Assembly (NCBI RefSeq): GCF_902635505.1
Contig: NC_045426.1
Location: 672,485,087 to 672,549,086, forward strand
Origin: Sarcophilus harrisii
Lineage: Eukaryota > Chordata > Mammalia > Dasyuromorphia > Dasyuridae
Direction: 5' to 3'
Length of the DNA: 64,000 nt
The notes beneath the pieces are model-generated. The model saw nothing but the letters and a program-made list of their open reading frames with translations, did not search any database and had not been told where the DNA came from. The translations under genes were made by a program, and so were the position numbers. Shown one piece after another: positions 35,701-43,665 of the stretch (position 1 is its first letter; every line of letters starts with the position of its first letter).

Positions 35701-38700
35701 ACCTAAAGGGGTGGGCCAAGTTGCAGTCCTGAGGCTGGTCAAGCAGCAATTCACATACCACAGGCTTTCTTGACCAGTTAGTCTTTGAGCATTGCCCAGC
35801 CCTCAACATCCCCTACAATACAACTCACCCTGTCACCCAGGGCCTCCTTCCTCCAATCCATGAAAAACTCCTGTTCTATCTCCCCTGCCTACGACACACT
35901 TCTGTCCCTTCCTTTAAGCCTGGAACATTCCCCTCCTCTTCCCTACAATTGCCTGGACCACAGTTGGAAATATAGGAATTACTGGCTCTTGACCAGGGAT
36001 GGAATATCCTTAATGAGAGCTGGTCAAAAATGTATTTGCTTAGAGTCTCACAAATCTGGTCAAGGTCTTAGACTGTCAGGGGAGAGAGAAAGCTGACAAT
36101 AGACTTCTGCCGCATCTCCTACAAGGAGCAGGTAGAACATAAAACAGACATCAGTGGAAAGGATCAGTGATTCACCAGAGATCGTTTTCTAGAGAGCCAG
36201 TATTAAAACCCATGGCCTCCAATTTCAAAACACAAATGCACTGGGGATAGATAATCCAGGTCAGCTGGAAAGCCTCATAGAAGGAAACAAATCTGACCTT
36301 GCTAAAACTTGCTGAAACTCCTGACTGGAATATGGTTATAGAAAAGTATACATGGTATTTTTTTTTATTCCAAAGGATAGAATAGATAAAAAGAGGCATT
36401 ATATCCAATAACTTTGCATATTAGGACAATCTAATCATATGAGGAAATTCAGGAACCAGAATGGGAAAAGCAAGGGAGAACATAATAATCTGAGAGTATA
36501 CTAGAGACTACTTAGGTGGAAGGAAAAAATTGATGAAAAGATCAGGAAGCAAATCATAAACTTGCACAGCTGATATGAAAATGATGAGTGGGGAGGAAAA
36601 GAGAATTTGAACTATTCAGACATATGCTAGAGCTTTCTTAATGTTCAAAGCAGAGCAGTTGGTCTTTTTTTTTTTTTTTTTTTGACAACTCCTGGAATTG
36701 AGTCTAGCCAAGAACTGATAGGAAGCTTGGGAGGAAATTACTTCTTTTAAAAATTTATGTGAGAGAAGGAAAGGAAAGACTGTTTAGTACGTTCGAGAAA
36801 CTATCATTTGTCCCCTCTCCATACCAGAATCCACCTGCTCCCTATCCAGCCCCTCTCCTCCCTCACACCCGATTTCCCAGCCTGACTCCAGGCTCCAACA
36901 TTACCTAAAGTGCCACAGGGCTTATTCTTGTAGATGCAGATGTCATAGCTAGAAAGGAGAAAGTTGGGTGGGTGAGGGCAGAAATAGCTTCTCTCCTCTA
37001 GCTCTTAGCTTCCCATCTGTCCATTCTAGCAGCTCTCTGGTCCCTGACTCCATCCCCTTGACCTTAGCACTCACCGAGTGATTAGCACGGCTGTGTCATG
37101 GTTGGCCACACCATTCTCCGGGAGAGCGTTTCCATGACCACTTCGGTTCACGATTGACTTCTGCCACTTGCAAAAGCTGTCTAGTGACTTCCCTGCGTGG
37201 TGGGTGATCTCCAGTGTGGGCTGGGGACAGAGAGCAGGAGGGGTGGGGGGGAGCAGGTTCCAGAGAAGGCTCAAAGAGAAAATTGGGGGGTAACTCACTA
37301 GTCAACAGGTGGGAGACACTGTCACAAAGGACAAGGATAGGAGACTGACCAAGAATGATTATAATTCCCATGACTATGAGCTTTAAGATTTATAAGTTAA
37401 CACACTTATAATCTGTGTAATCATGGTTACTCTGGGTGACTTTCATTTTTTTTCCTGTGTCAAATGAGGTTACGTTCTTTCCTAGCTCTACATTTATGGT
37501 CCTTTTGAGAAGGAAAAAATTAGAATTGGTCTTGCAGCCAAGAAGATCCCTGGCTCCTGTGGCCTCCACCACTCTAGGGCTCAATGAGGTGGCTCCTCTA
37601 CCAGCCATGAGAGCCACCTCTCACACACACTGACGTGTGACCCTGGGCCACTTCTAAGCAGTTCCCCATGGGTCACCGAGAAAGTGCCGACCTCCACTAG
37701 GAGAACGGATTTCCTCCCCTGGGAGTTTCCTGTATCAATGAAACCCACAAGTCCAGCTCTTTCCTCGTTCTTACTTTTTTATAACTGAGGAAACAGATTT
37801 AGTGAGAAGGGACTTGCCCCATAACTAGTAAAATGATGGAACCCTGGCTGCACATACAGCGCTGTCCAAGGTGACTTCCAGTGCCAGTAAAAGCGGGCAG
37901 AACGTCACCCACTCCCCCTCACCTGGTCTTCAGTGAGCAGGATAAGCCGGGTCACCATGATGTTAACAATATTCCCCAGACTGGAGTCCTGGAAAAGTTT
38001 GGCAACCTGACCTCCAGGAAACAAGGAAAGTCCAGTCTTACAAGGAGCCCAACAGGGTGACCAGAGCCCACTTCCCAGCTCTTATGTCTGATTGTCCTTG
38101 GCTGGCTGTTCTCCATCCCTCACCCTTCTGTCTCAGTGCATGTAGGTTGAGCTGTGACTTCTCCCCATGGGAAGGAACAAGGTGACTGGGAAGGAAGGGG
38201 AAATGTCTATCCTAGGAAGCTGGGGAAATGAAGATCAAAGTCACATTAAGGACTTGGAGTCTGTACTGCAGCAGGCAGGCTGAGTCCTGTCTGTGCCCCT
38301 CCTCCCACCTGTCAGCCAAGGTGTCCCCACGTTTCCCTAGTGTCTCCAGTTTCCTGTTCCTCCTTCAGTTTCTGTCTCCCAAAAATAATTTCATCTTGTT
38401 TTCCCTGATTCTCACGGACTGCCTTTCTTTTGAATTATGGGTTATGGTGTGGAGGGGCAAGGGCCGAACGTGTCATCTCCCACCATTGCCCTGGCCATCA
38501 TCCCCCCCTCCCCCCCTCCTGAGCCCCCTGGGGGTGGTGACACTTACAATGTTCATGACGGCCAGCACGTACTGCTCGATGTCGCGGCGCCCGTGGTAGC
38601 CCACCATCATCTTGTCAGCCACCACCAGAGTTTCCACATAGCGCTCTCTGCTGACGGAGCGCTTCAGGGCCAGTTGTCCCCGCTCAGTCTCGTTGCCCCG

Positions 38701-40533
38701 GGGCCTGGCGGGTGGTGGCTTCAAGGTCCGCAGCCACCACGGCCGCCCCTTCCATGGCTTCTCATCTGTGGAGACCCCAGGGTCCTCCTACCACTTCCTT
38801 GTCCCCCCATCCCTCCCCCTTCTTCCTTGTCCCCATCATCCTGCTGCTGTCTTGACCATGACCCCCTCCCCAGTCATCTCACTCTCTCCTGCCCTCCTTT
38901 ACTCCATCTTTCTTCTCCCCGCTATGGCCTAGATCAGTGTCACTTTTCTTCCTAGATCACTTGGGGACAGGGAACGCCTGGGAGGGGTGGGGTCCACAGG
39001 GCAGGGTTTTAGGTCGTCCAGGAACGTAGAGGGCAGAAAGGGAAGGACTGGGTACCTAGCACTCCACAGGCAGCATCCAGGTGGGGGTACTGCAGAGAAG
39101 AGCGTTTATACACCACATGGGGGCTGCTTTCCTCGATTCCTCGGCCCCCAGGGCCGCCACCACTCAGGGGTTCGATGAGGTATTCCTCTTCGTCAGCCAC
39201 AATTAAGCCGTGCTGAGGAGGGGTACCATCAGGGACATGAGACTTCTCCAAGACCCTTTCCATGGACCTCCCACTCTGACGCAGGGCTCTTATCTCAGTC
39301 CCCGGGACTCCTAGACCCGGGCTTCTCTCCCCACCAGCATCAGGGGCCACCTCATCTGCTTACCAGCCCGTTGCAGTTACTGATAGCCACTCTGGAGCTG
39401 AGGGGCTGCCCCTGCAGGTGGCCAGCATAGAGGCAGTTGGGCCGGGCCGGGCGTTGCCAGGCAGGGCCGTCCCTCGTCCAGTATTCCACAGAGAAGTGCT
39501 CGGCCAGCAGGCGCCGGGTGTGGGTCAGGTTGAGCAGGAAGAGGGTGCTGGGGGCAGCCACCTTGTAGAAGAGTCTGGGCTCCGGTGGTGGGGTCTTTGA
39601 CCCGCCTCGGCGCTGGCGCTTCCTCCCAGAAGGAGCCGGGGGTGCAAAGGCCAACAGTACTCCGTTGGGGTCCACTCGCGTAGGGAAGGCAATTTCATAG
39701 CTCTTGAGGCTGGACAGGAATTCCTCTGGAGGTGAAGGAGGGATGATTTATGGGATCAGATTGGAATAAACCTTAGATATTGGATGATATTACAGAGTGT
39801 TGGTCTTGAGTCAGGAAAATCTGCATTTAAATCCTATCTCAGACACTTACTAGTGGTGTGACCCTCTCTTATTCAACCTTTCTGAACCTCAGTTTTCTTA
39901 TCTGTAAAGTGGAGATAATAATAGCACCCATCTCAACATTCTTGTGAGGATCAAATGAAATGTTTGTGAGGTGCTCTTCAAACTTTACTAACTAAAAATA
40001 AGCTAGGATTCTCCAGTCTCATCCTGATTGTACACATGAGAAATTGAGTGACTTGGTTGTGATCTCAAAGTGAGTAAAGAGCAGGGGTAAGATTTGAATC
40101 CAGGATTTGTGACTCCAAACCAAGCACTGAGGCTCTTCAGGGTGGTAGCTAGATTTGGGTTCTACCCTTCTCTAACAACCAAGCTCTGATTTTGATTCAG
40201 CTCATACTATTTACAGGCTTTCCCTCCCTGTAAAACCTCCTGAATGCCATACTCCCAGGGCCATTGCTCCCAACCCTGATGACATTTATTAGATATTTAC
40301 TGTTTTTTTCAGGGAATACTCAGGGTTTCTGGCCAGCAGGATACCATCACCCCTTCTGTTCCTCCCCTGATTTCATGCCCACTTACCCAGCTTTGGCTCA
40401 CTCTGATCCTAACCACCCAATCTCACCTACCTTGAGACTGGAAGCCATGGGCACCAGAGTGTGTATGGTCCAGGGTAAGGGTGAGAACAAAGACCCAGCA
40501 GAAGACTCTGTAGGTGGTGGTGATCGCAGCCAT
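14867..40533 (-). CDS. ADAMTS10: ADAMTS10, secreted metalloprotease (24 coding exons)
   Basis: ADAMTS10 is a secreted zinc metalloprotease of the extracellular matrix. The human protein binds fibrillin and supports microfibril assembly, and its loss causes Weill-Marchesani syndrome. Joining the 24 coding exons gives 1,111 residues, with no frame break. Domains: signal peptide ~1-29; propeptide to R243 ([11 protein letters not shown]); protease 244-~460 with zinc motif H400, E401, H404, H410 and Met-turn M428; disintegrin-like ~461-550; TSR1 ~555-610; Cys-rich ~611-725; spacer ~726-835; TSR2-5 ~836-1,072; PLAC 1,076-1,111. Every intron has GT-AG ends and phases agree. Identity is judged by recall of human ADAMTS10, which matches over nearly every exon. 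The paralogue ADAMTS6 shares this architecture but matches less well in the spacer and TSRs. Confidence 0.97.
14977..16580 (-). other. ADAMTS10 intron before the PLAC exon
   Basis: The intron is about 1.6 kb. A SINE 3' end lies at about 15,165-15,236 ('aagtcacttaatcccaattg' then an A-rich tail). A second forward SINE head lies at about 15,312-15,430 ('ggtggtgcagtggatagagc', 'gagttcaaatctgg'). From 15,540 to 16,560 it is unique, GC-rich sequence; the long frames there lack domain support. Confidence 0.6.
16581..16740 (-). CDS. ADAMTS10: ADAMTS10 coding exon 23: TSR5
   Basis: Residues 1,023-1,075. The last thrombospondin repeat continues as [16 protein letters not shown] and ends at [13 protein letters not shown]. 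The acceptor is gtgtccccag in phase 0; the donor GAAG/gtactc is weaker than consensus. Confidence 0.96.
17028..17190. repeat. Degenerate 'CAGT/CAAT' simple array
   Basis: Words such as 'ggtcagtcag', 'atcaatcag', 'ccaatcaattg' and 'attggtcag' recur in both senses over 160 bp, in a loose 4-bp register (TCAG/TCAA). This is decayed simple sequence rather than a transposon. Confidence 0.6.
17783..18178. repeat. 11-bp minisatellite, ~35 copies, in an ADAMTS10 intron
   Basis: The unit is CCATCCAGTAC with variants (GTGC, GCACT, GTATT, one CCGGTAC), mostly 11 bp with some 12-bp units, over about 395 bp. The minus strand reads GTACTGGATGG repeats and stays open in all three frames (peptides of [10 protein letters not shown] type), which is an artefact of the unit's composition. 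It lies between the exons coding TSR4 and TSR5. Confidence 0.9.
18479..18655 (-). CDS. ADAMTS10: ADAMTS10 coding exon 22: TSR4 end and start of TSR5
   Basis: Residues 964-1,022, 59 whole codons. It carries [20 protein letters not shown], the Cys-rich tail [10 protein letters not shown] and then RWVTGEWGE, the start of the next repeat. Both ends are phase 0, so the exon could be skipped without a frameshift. Confidence 0.96.
18843..19047 (-). CDS. ADAMTS10: ADAMTS10 coding exon 21: TSR3
   Basis: Residues 895-963. It carries [40 protein letters not shown] and the start of TSR4 (WVTLDWSE). The acceptor is attcccctag; the donor is CCGAG/gtgagc. Confidence 0.97.
19048..19490 (-). other. ADAMTS10 intron with MIR-like fragment
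   Basis: It has an AT-rich start (19,080-19,135), then an old MIR-type fragment at about 19,250-19,390 ('agttggaaggaaccctagaa', 'aagaggaaacttgag') and a short poly-G run at 19,451-19,461. Confidence 0.55.
19491..19620 (-). CDS. ADAMTS10: ADAMTS10 coding exon 20: TSR2, second half
   Basis: Residues 852-894. It carries [36 protein letters not shown]. The acceptor catcccccag and donor CCAGA/gtgagt are both strong. Confidence 0.97.
19983..20109 (-). CDS. ADAMTS10: ADAMTS10 coding exon 19: spacer end and TSR2 start
   Basis: Residues 810-851. The spacer ends [18 protein letters not shown] and TSR2 starts [14 protein letters not shown]. The acceptor reads tcccaccag; the donor reads GGCG/gtgagg. 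Confidence 0.96.
20374..20537 (-). CDS. ADAMTS10: ADAMTS10 coding exon 18: spacer domain
   Basis: Residues 755-809. It carries [20 protein letters not shown], then [17 protein letters not shown] and ITIIVM. The donor is ATG/gtaagc. A 211-residue plus-strand open frame over this region is antisense and not considered real. Confidence 0.95.
20690..20770 (-). CDS. ADAMTS10: ADAMTS10 coding exon 17: spacer domain
   Basis: Residues 728-754. It carries [20 protein letters not shown] and PSLSHL, close to human [18 protein letters not shown]. The acceptor has a long T-run (cttttttccag). Confidence 0.96.
21092..21215 (-). CDS. ADAMTS10: ADAMTS10 coding exon 16: Cys-rich end and spacer start
   Basis: Residues 687-727. 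It carries [37 protein letters not shown]. The [11 protein letters not shown] motif is typical of the ADAMTS Cys-rich/spacer junction. Confidence 0.97.
21524..21701. mobile_element. hAT-type MITE with perfect 16-bp inverted ends
   Basis: The left end CAGGGGTCCTCAAACT is the exact inverse of the right end AGTTTGAGGACCCCTG; the 178-bp body has no coding capacity. It lies in an ADAMTS10 intron. Two further copies occur at 23,966 and 31,131. No clean 8-bp target duplication is left here. Confidence 0.85.
21812..21945 (-). CDS. ADAMTS10: ADAMTS10 coding exon 15: Cys-rich domain
   Basis: Residues 642-686. It carries [40 protein letters not shown] and GECK, almost the human sequence. The donor CAAG/gtggag is off consensus at +4 and +6. 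The hAT copy ends about 110 bp downstream of the donor. Confidence 0.97.
23788..24155. mobile_element. hAT MITE (CAGTGGTTCTCAAAC ends) with perfect 8-bp TSD
   Basis: The left end CAGTGGTTCTCAAAC pairs with the right end CTTTGAGAACCACTG. The element is flanked by GACTAGAT at 23,780-23,787 and 24,156-24,163, a perfect 8-bp target-site duplication as expected for hAT transposons. Its body is interrupted by a second MITE. Relatives lie at 26,085-26,284 and 34,794-35,039. Confidence 0.88.
23966..24131. mobile_element. Second hAT MITE nested inside the first
   Basis: It begins CAGGGGTCCTCAAACT, like the copy at 21,524, and shares its body ('gaggacgattatccccctca', 'tatttaaaggcccacaaaac'). The right end keeps only CCCCTG, so the inner part of its terminal repeat is lost. 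It splits the outer element where the other copies are continuous, which dates it as the younger insertion. Confidence 0.8.
24357..24459 (-). CDS. ADAMTS10: ADAMTS10 coding exon 14: start of Cys-rich domain
   Basis: Residues 608-641. It carries [34 protein letters not shown]. The acceptor is tgtcccccag-like (gtccccccag); the donor GGAG/gtaagt is ideal. Confidence 0.97.
24460..26685 (-). other. ADAMTS10 intron 13-14
   Basis: The intron is 2.2 kb, mostly unique or strongly diverged sequence. A tRNA-like SINE piece may lie at about 25,890-26,070 ('ccttggattcgaatctcat'), followed by the hAT copy at 26,085-26,284. No exon is seen. Confidence 0.55.
26085..26284. mobile_element. hAT MITE copy (uninterrupted)
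   Basis: CAGTGGTTCTCAAACTTTTG at the left and CTTTGAGGACCACTG at the right enclose the same body as the outer element at 23,788 ('gaatttgtagaccctctgaa'). Being uninterrupted, it defines what the nested copy has gained. No clear target duplication remains. Confidence 0.82.
26686..26749 (-). CDS. ADAMTS10: ADAMTS10 coding exon 13: end of TSR1
   Basis: Residues 586-607. It carries [20 protein letters not shown] and D, one change from my recollection of human. It is a short 64-nt exon with a consensus donor, GGAT/gtaagt. Confidence 0.97.
27028..27173 (-). CDS. ADAMTS10: ADAMTS10 coding exon 12: TSR1
   Basis: Residues 538-585. It carries [20 protein letters not shown], then [20 protein letters not shown]. 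The W-x-x-W-x-x-W (558, 561, 564) followed by CSRTCGGG is the canonical TSR1 signature with the C-mannosylation and O-fucosylation sites seen in the family. Confidence 0.98.
27316..27453 (+). repeat. tRNA-headed marsupial SINE with 14-bp TSD
   Basis: It starts 'aggggcagctgggtcgcata', has an A-box-like 'tagcggatagagc' and a B-box 'gagttcaaatc', and ends in a short A-run. It is flanked by AAAGATTAGCAAAT at 27,302-27,315 and 27,454-27,467 (perfect), showing L1-type retroposition. It sits in an ADAMTS10 intron, on the strand opposite to the gene. Confidence 0.92.
27460..27645 (-). repeat. MIR-like fragment, reverse
   Basis: 'gcatattctatcatttgacc', 'cccattttataggtgaggaa', 'ggtcacacaag' and 'ggatctctaggtccggcact' follow in MIR order. 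Confidence 0.6.
27704..27811 (-). CDS. ADAMTS10: ADAMTS10 coding exon 11: disintegrin-like module
   Basis: Residues 502-537, 36 whole codons. It carries [36 protein letters not shown], matching human with two or so changes. Both ends are phase 0. Despite the name, no RGD is present, as usual in ADAMTS. Confidence 0.98.
31131..31314. mobile_element. hAT MITE (CAGGGGTCCTCAAACT family), inverse copy
   Basis: Left end CAGGG-TCCTCAAACT and right end AGTTTGAGGACCCCTG. The body is the reverse complement of the copy at 21,524 ('aggacaatgaactgg' region, 'tgtgggcctttaaataaact'). Confidence 0.85.
32030..32252 (+). repeat. Long purine (GA/GGA/GAA) tract
   Basis: About 220 bp of nearly pure A/G on the plus strand, built of AAG, GAAG and GGAG units. 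All three plus frames are open and Lys/Glu/Arg-rich only because of composition. Confidence 0.9.
32704..32790. repeat. Compound (CT)n(CA)n microsatellite
   Basis: (CT) repeats run to about 32,752 and switch directly to (CA) repeats until 32,790, without interruption. Likely highly polymorphic. Confidence 0.97.
33711..33852 (-). CDS. ADAMTS10: ADAMTS10 coding exon 10: protease end and disintegrin start
   Basis: Residues 454-501. It carries [20 protein letters not shown], then [20 protein letters not shown] and SRQCKYG. The donor GGG/gtagag lacks G at +5, so this is one of the weaker splice sites in the gene. Confidence 0.97.
33853..34290 (-). other. ADAMTS10 intron 9-10
   Basis: The intron is 438 bp of unique sequence; nothing recognisable was found. 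Confidence 0.6.
34291..34437 (-). CDS. ADAMTS10: ADAMTS10 coding exon 9: zinc motif end and Met-turn
   Basis: Residues 405-453. It carries [40 protein letters not shown] and RDYITSFL. It supplies the third zinc ligand H410 and the Met-turn M428. A long pyrimidine tract (sense strand) lies about 60 nt upstream of its acceptor. Confidence 0.97.
34501..34760 (+). repeat. Purine tract beside ADAMTS10 exon 9
   Basis: About 260 bp of A/G (GAAAG, GAGAG, AAGGA) on the plus strand, which is a polypyrimidine tract in the sense of ADAMTS10, ending about 63 nt before the exon 9 acceptor. It could form triplex DNA or bind pyrimidine-tract proteins in the pre-mRNA. Confidence 0.88.
34794..35039. mobile_element. 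hAT MITE copy with AT-rich expansion
   Basis: Ends CAATGGTCTTCAAAC and CTTAGAGAATCACTG are diverged forms of the 23,788 family. The body has gained an AT-rich 'attatattaatattatatt' region at about 34,885-34,935. Confidence 0.75.
35040..35596 (-). other. ADAMTS10 intron 8-9, unique part
   Basis: Nothing recognisable was found between the MITE and exon 8. Confidence 0.5.
35597..35696 (-). CDS. ADAMTS10: ADAMTS10 coding exon 8: zinc-binding helix
   Basis: Residues 372-404. It carries [20 protein letters not shown], then [14 protein letters not shown]400, catalytic E401 and H404 are here; the HEXXHXXGXXH motif is completed by exon 9. The donor is CACAC/gtgaga. Confidence 0.98.
35697..36904 (-). 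other. ADAMTS10 intron 7-8
   Basis: The intron is 1.2 kb of mostly unique sequence with a poly-T run at 36,665-36,683. No exon is seen. Confidence 0.55.
36905..36948 (-). CDS. ADAMTS10: ADAMTS10 coding exon 7 (44 nt)
   Basis: Residues 357-371. It carries [14 protein letters not shown], identical to what I recall of human. This tiny protease-domain exon is flanked by tcctttctag and TTTAG/gtaatg. Confidence 0.97.
37075..37220 (-). CDS. ADAMTS10: ADAMTS10 coding exon 6: protease domain
   Basis: Residues 309-356. It carries [40 protein letters not shown] and HDTAVLIT. The acceptor is ctgtccccag; the donor is CTCG/gtgagt. Confidence 0.98.
37221..37922 (-). other. ADAMTS10 intron 5-6
   Basis: It has MIR-like words at about 37,770-37,850 only; otherwise it is unique. 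Confidence 0.5.
37923..38006 (-). CDS. ADAMTS10: ADAMTS10 coding exon 5: protease domain
   Basis: Residues 281-308, 28 whole codons. It carries [28 protein letters not shown]. Compared with human (LGSTVNILVTR) a few hydrophobic residues differ. Confidence 0.97.
38007..38547 (-). other. ADAMTS10 intron 4-5
   Basis: The intron is 541 bp of unique sequence; no exon or repeat was recognised. Confidence 0.55.
38548..38765 (-). CDS. ADAMTS10: ADAMTS10 coding exon 4: propeptide end, convertase site, protease start
   Basis: Residues 208-280. It carries [20 protein letters not shown], the maturation junction [11 protein letters not shown] at 243/244, and [20 protein letters not shown]. The junction lacks Arg at P4 (ALKR), as in human (GLKR), so furin processing is expected to be poor. 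Confidence 0.98.
39056..39212 (-). CDS. ADAMTS10: ADAMTS10 coding exon 3: propeptide
   Basis: Residues 156-207. It carries [40 protein letters not shown] and CGVL, the propeptide cysteine region. The donor CTAG/gtaccc is weak. Confidence 0.97.
39364..39725 (-). CDS. ADAMTS10: ADAMTS10 coding exon 2: propeptide
   Basis: Residues 35-155. It carries [20 protein letters not shown], a basic run RKRQRR at 69-74, [20 protein letters not shown] (an N-glycosylation site) and [20 protein letters not shown]. It is somewhat longer than human around the Pro/basic stretch, accounting for most of the length difference. Confidence 0.97.
39726..40430 (-). other. ADAMTS10 intron 1-2 of the coding part, with MIR
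   Basis: A forward MIR-like SINE runs at about 39,785-40,000 ('tcttgagtcaggaaaatctg', 'cctcagttttcttatctgta', 'gaggtgctcttcaaacttta'), followed by unique sequence. Confidence 0.65.
40431..40533 (-). CDS. ADAMTS10: ADAMTS10 first coding exon: start codon and signal peptide
   Basis: Residues 1-34. The signal sequence [20 protein letters not shown] is hydrophobic and followed by [14 protein letters not shown], aligning with human FRSQDEFL. The ATG is chosen because it is the only in-frame start giving a signal peptide. It lies 2 nt after a possible acceptor (ctgtcccttag/CA), so the exon may begin at 40,535. The donor has two overlapping GT options (gtaggtgag). Confidence 0.93.
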
Positions 40534-40822
40534 TGCTAAGGGACAGGGGAGCGATATGCTGACCCCAACAGGCCCGTGCCCACATGTCTCTCCTCAACCC
40601 CTGCCTGACTACGGCCACCTGGCTGCTTCCCCGAGATTCATGGCCCTGACCACCTCCAATGGGCTTCCAGGATCCAGAAGAACATAGTTTCTGTGGACAG
40701 ATAGAGAGAAGCAAGGTGAATAGAAGGAGGCCCAGATGGAGCCCTCAGTTCTGCTTCCAGAGTTCTGGACTAATTCTAAAGAATCCAATGGAAACTTTAT
40801 TCCAAGAGGTGCTAATGTTCAG

Positions 40823-40934
40823 CATCCATCCATCCATCCATCCACCCATCCATCCATCCATCCAACCATCCATCCATCCACCCACCCATCTATCCATCCA
40901 TCCATCCATCCATCCATCCACCCATCCATCCATT
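40823..40934. repeat. (CATC)n microsatellite
   Basis: About 27 copies of CATC/CACC with few interruptions, in the 5' UTR intron just upstream of the start exon. Confidence 0.95.
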
Positions 40935-43429
40935 TCATTCAATTTATTCATTCAGAAAACATTTAGCCAACAATTAAAGTGCACCATGTACTATGTTCTG
41001 CACTGGAGAGATGCAAAGACCCTGTTCTCTTAGATGAAACTCAATTCAACAAGCATTTATTGAATGCCTACCACGTGCCAGGCATTGTGCTAGGAGTTTC
41101 AAAGAGATACAAAGACTGAAGGACGAGGACGAAGCCAGTGTGGGAGAGGAAGGAGGATGGCAGGGTGGATAGAATGTGGGACCTGGAGCCTCTGATGTTT
41201 CCTACTTGTGTGACCTCAGCCACATCACTTAACATCTCACAGCCTCAGATTCCTCAGCTGTAAAATAGGGTGATAATGTACAAAGAAAATTACCCTTTGC
41301 TCAAGAGGCTTATATTTGCCTGGGAATAAAATGGTAACTGTGAAGAAAACTGAAAATGGAAAAGGGAGTGTTCCAAATTTCCTTGCTTCTATATGGCACA
41401 TTTTGGCCATGGAGGTCAATGTGTATTTGTGGCTCCGTTCTGGGTATTTTCTCTGGTTTATTTCCCCTACTCTACTCTCACTGTTGGCCTCCTTTAAGTG
41501 ACAACAAAAATCCCTCTTCCTACGAGAGTTGTTCCTTAATCTTGTTTCATACCATTGCCTTCCCTCTGTTGATCATCTCTGTAATTAATCATATTTGTAT
41601 TTAGGCTTGTTTTGTGTATTTTACTTACATGTTGTTCCTCCATTAGACCGTAAGGTCCTTGAGGGATAGGGACTGGTTTTTTTTTTAAAATTTTGTTTTT
41701 TTGCTGAGGCATTTGGGTTTAAGTGACTTGCCCAGGGTCACATAGCCCAGGAAGTGTTAAGTGTCTGAGACCAGACACCACCTAGCTGGATAGGGACTGT
41801 TTTTTTGTCTCTTTTTGTATCTCCAGTGCTTAGCACCTGATATATAGTAGATGGAGAAACGACTGAACATGAAGAGGACTAAACAACAGCTCTAGTGACA
41901 AGGAACTCCCTCCCTCCAGAGAAGCCTGTTCTGGCATTGGGTAGTTTGACTCCTTCAGAAGTCTGCCCTCAACAGAGATCTGCAGACTGTCTCCCTATAA
42001 TTTCCCTCCATTGTTTCACCCTCTGGGGCCTACAAAGAACAAATCTGTTCATAGAAACATCCCAGGTATTCCAAATCTAAGAGAGAGCTTAGTGTTCAAA
42101 GAGAAAACATGAATTTCTTCTTTCATAATATTATTGATCCAAAGTCATAAAATTTTGACTTGAAGTCTTCTAGCAACAGGGAACTTGGTCAATGCTCACC
42201 CAACTGTTGGCCGTGGTTTTCGGGGATTTATTTAATCTTTCTAACAAGACTGTTAGTGACTGGTCCTGGACTTGGATTTTATTTGTGAATTCTTCTGAGT
42301 CTAGCACATAGATACTCAGTCAATCAACAAACATTGCATCGGCACTTACTCTGTGCCTGACACTGTGCTAGGTATTGAGGAATACAATAATAAAATTTTG
42401 ACACTCTCTGCCCCCAAAGAGCTTACATTTTACTGGAGTGGGAGGAGGCCACAATATATTCACAAAAAAGTAAATTATCAAATGACAAAATTAATATTTA
42501 ATAATTTTGGAGAAATAACATGGGAGAATCAGGAAAGGCAGTGAAGGAGAAGGCAACTAACCTGATTCCTGAAGGGAGCTAGGGATTCCAAGAGTCAGAG
42601 GTGAAACGGGAGAGTGTTTCAGGAATGAGATAGAGCCTATACCAAGGTATGGAGGCTGGAGATGGGATATCATGATCCAGAATAGTAAGTACTAGAAACA
42701 AGTCTGGCTAACATAGGGGATAGAAGGCAATCAACCTGAAAGCTAGACTGACAGCTAGCTATGTGCAGGATGGATCAGAGAGGGGCTTGGCTGGAGGCAT
42801 GGAGACCAGTTTGAAGGTTTTGGAAATAATCCAGGTGAGAAGTGACAATACTGCGTATAGATACGAGAAAAGAAAAGCAGATAGATTTGATATAGAGGTG
42901 TAAGGGAGCCAGCTCGAACTGGCTATTGAGAGCTTATTATTGATTTGGGTGTGTGTGTGCATTTTCAGCTTGGAAACTGGCAAATGTGATAAATTATGAT
43001 TTGATTTATTGTTTTGTTGATTGTCTAGGCTTAAGAAAGTAATGGGAAAATATTAATCATGCAAATTCAATTTAAAAGGATATCGTATGCATTTTTCCTC
43101 CCAGAGAACTGATTGTTAAACATTTGCCAGCACGCTGCCTTCAAAGAGCTTACAACATGCAAATAACTGGGTGCCTACAAGATACAGATAGGAATATGAG
43201 GAGGCAATCTCAGAGAGAAAGGTACTAAGCAGTAGTGAAAGGTGGAGAATCTGGGAAAGCCAGACTGCCACAAATGTCTGATTAATCCTTCCTTCAAACA
43301 ATGAAAGGAAAAGCTGGCCTCTTTATGGTCAATTTACTGAGTTGAATTATCTACCCTATTCTTCTGTTTAATATTTCCTGTCTTCAAGGTGCTCATGATT
43401 TCTTCTCCTTTGGGACCTTGTTCCTCTGA

Positions 43430-43665
43430 GCACTCCCTCTCCCTTTTATCTTTGATATCTCTCTGTCTCTGTGTGTCTCCAACTTTCTCTGTCTCTTTTT
43501 TCCTCTCTCTCCTCCTCATCCATCTTCCTCCTTTCCTCTCTCTGTCTCTCTTTCTCTCTGTCTCCCTTCTTCCCTCTCTCTTCCTGTCTGTCTGTGTCTC
43601 TTGTCTCTTCCTCCCTCCCTCTTTCTCATCTGTCTTCCTCCCTTCCTCTTTCTTCTTCCCTAGCT
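43430..43665. repeat. CT-rich low-complexity tract
   Basis: Over 230 bp of TCTCTGTCTCT-type and CTTCCTC-type sequence, with pyrimidines on the plus strand. Open frames through it are Leu/Ser/Phe-rich by composition. Confidence 0.85.
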
